64,000 nt of DNA. Source: Gallintestinimicrobium propionicum (GTDB lineage Bacteria > Bacillota > Clostridia > Lachnospirales > Lachnospiraceae). The stretch spans positions 62,001 through 126,000 of the forward strand of contig NZ_JAOQJY010000002.1 in the NCBI RefSeq assembly GCF_025567525.1. The letters run 5' to 3'. The position numbers and the translations under genes were made by a program. The notes below the pieces were generated by a model that worked only from the letters and a program-made list of their open reading frames with translations, had not been told where the DNA came from and did not search any database. Every line of letters starts with the position of its first letter. The stretch's first letter is position 1. Below, piece by piece: positions 60,973 to 64,000 of the stretch.

Positions 60973-61206
60973 AAATGGTCCTGCACGGCATATGGCTTTG
61001 CACTCCGCCCAACGGGCGTCACTGTACCTGCCGGGCTGAGATATTGACTGCCGAAAAGTAGGTCTATGCTATACCGGCGGGACAGAGCCAACCGGCATAG
61101 AGGAAAACATCCGAAATGCCGAGCATCCGCCCAACGGGCGATCGCGAGGCTTTCACAAACCAAACGGTTTGAAAGAAACTACGCATTTGCCAAAAGGAAG
61201 CTTTAT

Positions 61207-61250
61207 CCCCGCTCCCCAAACGCGCCTTACGGCGCATTCGGGGAGCGGGG
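61207..61250. repeat. GC-rich hairpin
   Basis: CCCCGCTCCCC (61207-61217) / GGGGAGCGGGG (61240-61250) with inner GCGCC-TTAC-GGCGC (61222-61235). Confidence 0.75.
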
Positions 61251-61270
61251 CATCACGCACGAGAACACAC

Positions 61271-61512
61271 CTTTCTTCCGCAGAGTCCTGTCCATCCAGG
61301 CGCAATGCTGCGAAGCAGCGAGCGGTCTGCATCCCTTTGCAAAGATCGGCAGACCGTCTCAAAACGCCGGCGCTTAGGCTGCGTCTTTTGCAGCCTTATG
61401 CGACCGCTGCGTTTTGAACCGAGCGAAAGCGAGTCTGCCGACTGCAAAGGGATGCAGACCGCTCGATGACTCGCAGACATGCGCCGGATGGACAATGGAC
61501 TGCGGAAGAAAG
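61271..61512. repeat. 242-nt foldback (long nested inverted repeat)
   Basis: Paired blocks from outside in: CTTTCTTCCGCAG with its complement ending at 61512; TGTCCATCC; GGCGCA; a 23-bp perfect stem at 61319-61341 / 61443-61465; CGGCAGAC (61347-61354) / GTCTGCCG (61433-61440); TCAAAACGC (61359-61367) / GCGTTTTGA (61409-61417); and an apical AGGCTGC (61376-61382) / GCAGCCT (61390-61396). It ends 17 nt before the start codon of the GT4 gene, whose site GGAGG follows it. Confidence 0.85.
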
Positions 61513-61528
61513 TCTTTAGGAGGAAATT

Positions 61529-62629
61529 ATGGGCAGTGTTGCATTTTATATCGGCTCCCTGAAAAAAGGAGGCGCCGAGCGCGTTTTTGTCAACCTTGCG
61601 ACCTACTTTCTGGAGCAGGGCTGCAATGTGACGATGGTAACGCAGTACAAAAAAGAAAATGAATACGAGCTGCCTGCAGGGATACGCCGCGTGATCTCCG
61701 ACCTGACGCCGGAGGAAGAGGGCGGTCGGATCGCGAACCTGTTTCGACGCTACCGGAAGCTGCGCAGGATCTTCAGAGAAATCCATGCGGATGTCGTGCT
61801 GTCTACGATTGGAAAAAATAATTTTATGGCACTTTTGGCGAATGCTTTTTTGCCGACGAAGGTTGTGGTTTCCGTTGTGGCGGAGCCTACGGAGGAGTAT
61901 CCGACGAAGGGGATGCGTCTGTTTGCAAAAACACTGTTTTACGCGGCAGACGGAATCGTGATGCAGACGGCGGATGCAGTGCGTTTTTTTCAACCGTCGC
62001 TGCAGAAAAAATGCGTGATTCTGAAAAATTCCCTGAATCCGGCATTTGTTCGGCCACGGTATGAGGACGACCGCCCTCAGGATATTGTTGCAGTCGGACG
62101 GATGGACGAAAATAAAAACCAGAGAATGGCAATCCGGGCATTTTGTAAAATTGCAGAGCGATTCCCGGACGCGCGCCTGATTCTGTACGGAGACGGACCG
62201 CTGCGCAGAGAGCTGACAGAAGAGGTCAGAAGCCTTGACATGTCAGAGCGGATTTTGCTGCCGGGCAGAATCACGGATGTCCCGGAAAAACTGGAAAAGG
62301 CTTATGCGTTTGTGCTGACCTCCTTTACGGAGGGAATGCCCAACACCCTGATCGAAGCGATGTCGCTGGGCACAGCCTGTATTTCGACGGACTGCCCCTG
62401 CGGCGGTCCAAAGGATCTGATCCGTGATGGAGAAAACGGATTTTTAGTACCCGTGGACGATTCGGATGCGCTGGCAGACAGACTGACAAGACTTTTGGAA
62501 AATCCTGATCTGATGCAGCAAATGGGAAAAAATGCAGCGAAGCTTCAGGCAGAATACCTTCCGGAAAAGGTCAACCAGGAGTGGGCAGACTACTTTCAGA
62601 AAGTCGCCGGAAAAAAGAAACTGGTATAA
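61529..62629 (+). CDS. Family 4 glycosyltransferase
   Basis: 366 residues. VAFYIGSLKKGGAERVFVNL, STIGKNNFMALLANAF, VAVGRMDENKNQRMAIRAF and LTSFTEGMPNTLIEAMSLG, followed by STDCPCGGPKDLIRDGENG as in the GT4 at 57000. GT-B, cytoplasmic; donor unknown. ATG 61529 follows TAGGAGG. Its upstream leader folds into a very long hairpin, so expression may depend on RNA structure or processing. Confidence 0.88.
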   Translation: MGSVAFYIGSLKKGGAERVFVNLATYFLEQGCNVTMVTQYKKENEYELPAGIRRVISDLTPEEEGGRIANLFRRYRKLRRIFREIHADVVLSTIGKNNFMALLANAFLPTKVVVSVVAEPTEEYPTKGMRLFAKTLFYAADGIVMQTADAVRFFQPSLQKKCVILKNSLNPAFVRPRYEDDRPQDIVAVGRMDENKNQRMAIRAFCKIAERFPDARLILYGDGPLRRELTEEVRSLDMSERILLPGRITDVPEKLEKAYAFVLTSFTEGMPNTLIEAMSLGTACISTDCPCGGPKDLIRDGENGFLVPVDDSDALADRLTRLLENPDLMQQMGKNAAKLQAEYLPEKVNQEWADYFQKVAGKKKLV

Positions 62630-62642
62630 TACATGGGGACAT

Positions 62643-62836
62643 GCTATAATGTAATGAGCACAAAAGAAAAACAAGCGACGCCGAAGGCGGCATTTGTTTT
62701 TCTCGTGCCATTAGCGAACGAGCAGCCTGCGAAGCAGGCGGGGAAGCGCGCCAGCGCGGGCTCGAGAGTGAACGAGAGTACGAAAGAAAAACAAGCGACG
62801 CAGAAAGGAATCTGATCAGACAGATAGGGTTTATAA
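62643..62836 (+). promoter_or_regulatory. Leader with extended -10 promoter and 19-bp direct repeats upstream of the ACP gene
   Basis: TGCTATAAT (62643-62651) is an extended -10. AAAGAAAAACAAGCGACGC occurs at 62663-62681 and 62783-62801, exactly 120 bp apart. The first copy can also fold back on the GGCGGCATTTGTTTTTCT stretch ending at 62702. Between them are GCCTGC-GAA-GCAGGC and a CGCG-rich hairpin. Confidence 0.55.
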
Positions 62837-63076
62837 ATGAGCAGAGAAGAAGTTTTTGAACGTTTAAACGAAGTATTCCGGGATGTATTTGACGAGGAAG
62901 ACATTACGGTTGACGAAGGCACGACTGCAGAGGATATCGACGGCTGGGACTCCCTGGAGCATATCAACCTGATGGCGGCTGTAGAGAGCGAGTTTGGCAT
63001 CAAGTTTTCCATGGGACAGATCGTAACGATGAAAAATGTAGGCGAAATGGCAGATATCATTCTGCAGAAGGTCTGA
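62837..63076 (+). CDS. Acyl carrier protein
   Basis: 79 residues, acidic four-helix carrier. DIDGWDSLEHINLMAAVE contains the phosphopantetheine attachment Ser39. The DSLE motif and QIVTMKNVGEMADII tail are of the dedicated (non-FAS) ACP kind that accompanies acyltransferases or DltC-like systems. It lies 19 nt before an MBOAT gene, so it probably carries the acyl group used there. No DltA- or FadD-type ligase is visible in the window. ATG 62837; the site upstream is weak (no clear GGAGG). Confidence 0.88.
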   Translation: MSREEVFERLNEVFRDVFDEEDITVDEGTTAEDIDGWDSLEHINLMAAVESEFGIKFSMGQIVTMKNVGEMADIILQKV

Positions 63077-63095
63077 AACCGGGAGCTGGTGAAGG

Positions 63096-64000
63096 ATGAG
63101 TATTACTTCCTTTTACTTCCTGTGTCTGTTTGCACTTGCACTGCTGTTGTATTATCTGGTTCCGAAAAAGGTGCAGTGGCCGCTTTTGCTGCTTCTGAGC
63201 ATCGGATACTTTTTGACATCGGCAGAGGTGCGTGACAGCCATGCGTGGTATTTGATTCTGTACCCGATGGCAGCTGTAGGAGCTGTCTGGGGCGCAGCTA
63301 TTTTGATAGACAGGACAAAAGAGCAGAAGAAAAAACTGGCTGCTCTTATTTGTGCTGTCCTTTTTTGTGTCGGTCTGTTGTGCACGCTGAAATTCTTCCA
63401 TCTGGGGCTGCTGGCGCCCATGGGAATTTCGTTCTACACGCTGACCCTTCTGGGATATCTGTTCGATGTCTATTATGAAATCGGACCGGTACAGCGCAAC
63501 TATGGAAAGCTGCTGCTGTTTTGCTGCTACTTCCCGACGATGATTTCCGGCCCGATCATGAAATACAGCGACATGGAAAAACAGATGTATACCGGACACA
63601 AGCTGGATTACCGGAATGTGACGTTCGGCATGCAGCGGATGATCCTGGGATTTTTCAAAAAACTGGTCATTTCCGAGCGGACGGCGATCCTGGCAAATGA
63701 AATTTTTAACAACTATGAAAAGTACAGCGGCGTTTCGATCTGGGTGGGTGCGGCAGCCTTTACGATGCAGCTTTACACCGATTTCGATGGTTGTATGGAT
63801 ATTGTGCTGGGTATCTCCGAGTGCTTCGGTATCCGGCTGCCGGAAAACTTTTCTGCGCCGTTTTTATCGAGAAGCATCGAGGAATACTGGAGAAGATGGC
63901 ATATCAGCCTGGGCGACTGGCTGAAAAACTATCTGTTTTATCCGCTGCTTCGGACGAAGTTTTTCATGAATCTTCCCAAGAAGCTGAAAGGAAAACTCGG
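63096..64000 (+). CDS. MBOAT O-acyltransferase (DltB/AlgI-like), 3' end outside window
   Basis: The first 301 residues are present; the frame is open at the window end (family length about 400-480). Many hydrophobic segments, PMGISFYTLTLLGYLFDVYY, FPTMISGPIMKY, TMQLYTDFDGCMDI and the MBOAT core EEYWRRWHISLGDWLKNYLFYP with invariant His269. AlgI/DltB-type proteins pass acyl or D-alanyl groups across the membrane to polysaccharides or teichoic acids. With the upstream ACP this forms an acylation pair. ATG 63096 follows GGGAGCTGGTGAAGG. Confidence 0.9.
   Translation, partial: MSITSFYFLCLFALALLLYYLVPKKVQWPLLLLLSIGYFLTSAEVRDSHAWYLILYPMAAVGAVWGAAILIDRTKEQKKKLAALICAVLFCVGLLCTLKFFHLGLLAPMGISFYTLTLLGYLFDVYYEIGPVQRNYGKLLLFCCYFPTMISGPIMKYSDMEKQMYTGHKLDYRNVTFGMQRMILGFFKKLVISERTAILANEIFNNYEKYSGVSIWVGAAAFTMQLYTDFDGCMDIVLGISECFGIRLPENFSAPFLSRSIEEYWRRWHISLGDWLKNYLFYPLLRTKFFMNLPKKLKGKL

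Larger units (their letters stand above)
60803..61528. other. 726-nt hairpin-rich non-coding block
   Basis: No supported gene. Contents in order: a 29-bp tandem duplication (CGCCCGGCAGCAACAG at 60815 and 60844), a terminator-like hairpin (60917-60972), two copies of TCCGCCCAACGGGCG (61004-61018 and 61126-61140), an 11-bp GC hairpin (61207-61250) and a 242-nt foldback (61271-61512) ending just before the next gene. Confidence 0.75.

Noticed and set aside
60803..61528. CRISPR-like array in the repeat-rich block
   Set aside because: Repeats are inverted or only duplicated, without regular spacing; no cas genes are present.

Overview
The window looks like the chromosome of a gut-type Firmicute of the class Clostridia, most plausibly a Lachnospiraceae member. 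The reasons are AGGAGG-type ribosome binding sites, Tn4451-like small genes (TnpV, TnpW), a Clostridia-type second RsmH, an AGCS symporter and protein families typical of that group. No rRNA, tRNA or CRISPR array was recognised. The genus is not fixed by anything seen here.

Layout. (1) 1-1.2 kb: a UbiX-like remnant and an esterase. (2) About 1.2-15.1 kb: an AT-richer graveyard of mobile DNA. It holds TnpW and TnpV, a frameshifted conjugative-element regulator, a frameshifted zinc-finger gene, a RhuM-Fic protein, a nitrilase-like amidase, an XRE regulator/membrane protein pair with a clear promoter-operator, an IS transposase cut by an IS5-family copy, a membrane-anchored hydrolase behind a perfect 48-bp palindrome, IS5 and IS110 fragments, a LacI regulator and a serine recombinase fragment. 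(3) 15.2-22.9 kb: core genes (AGCS symporter, rsmH paralogue, SseB-like, VOC, FliB-like, a hydrolase-methyltransferase fusion, a GT2). (4) 23.1-25.9 kb, minus strand: pseF-pseI-pseG for CMP-pseudaminic acid. (5) 26.3-50.3 kb, plus strand: a long tightly spaced surface-glycan operon. (6) 50.5-60.8 kb: more glycan genes (SGNH lipoprotein, UDP-HexNAc 4-epimerase, formyltransferase-like, deacetylases, three GT4 enzymes, AsnB). (7) 60.8-64.0 kb: a hairpin-rich non-coding block, another GT4, a repeat-bearing leader, an acyl carrier protein and an MBOAT acyltransferase cut by the window end.

How it fits together. An EpsC/PglF dehydratase, an EpsN/PglE aminotransferase and an EpsL/PglC phosphosugar transferase would start a bacillosamine-type lipid-linked glycan. 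GT4, GT2 and a GT52-like (probably pseudaminic acid) transferase would extend it. A PglK-like ABC protein would flip it and a Wzy/WaaL-like protein would polymerise or ligate it. WbpO- and WbpP-like enzymes would make UDP-GalNAcA, which the AsnB homologue could amidate. Formyl, N-acetyl and O-acyl transferases and a secreted SGNH esterase suggest heavy decoration. PseB, PseC, a Wzx flippase, a PglD acetyltransferase and a DltA-type ligase were not recognised in the window.

Non-coding structure is unusually rich. There are three copies of a 35-bp palindrome at gene 3' ends, two copies of a structured element of about 150 bp with inverted GTTCAC/GTGAAC ends flanking the main glycan operon, a 242-nt foldback just upstream of a glycosyltransferase, overlapping hairpins at 52.75 kb and a 120-bp direct-repeat leader upstream of the ACP gene.
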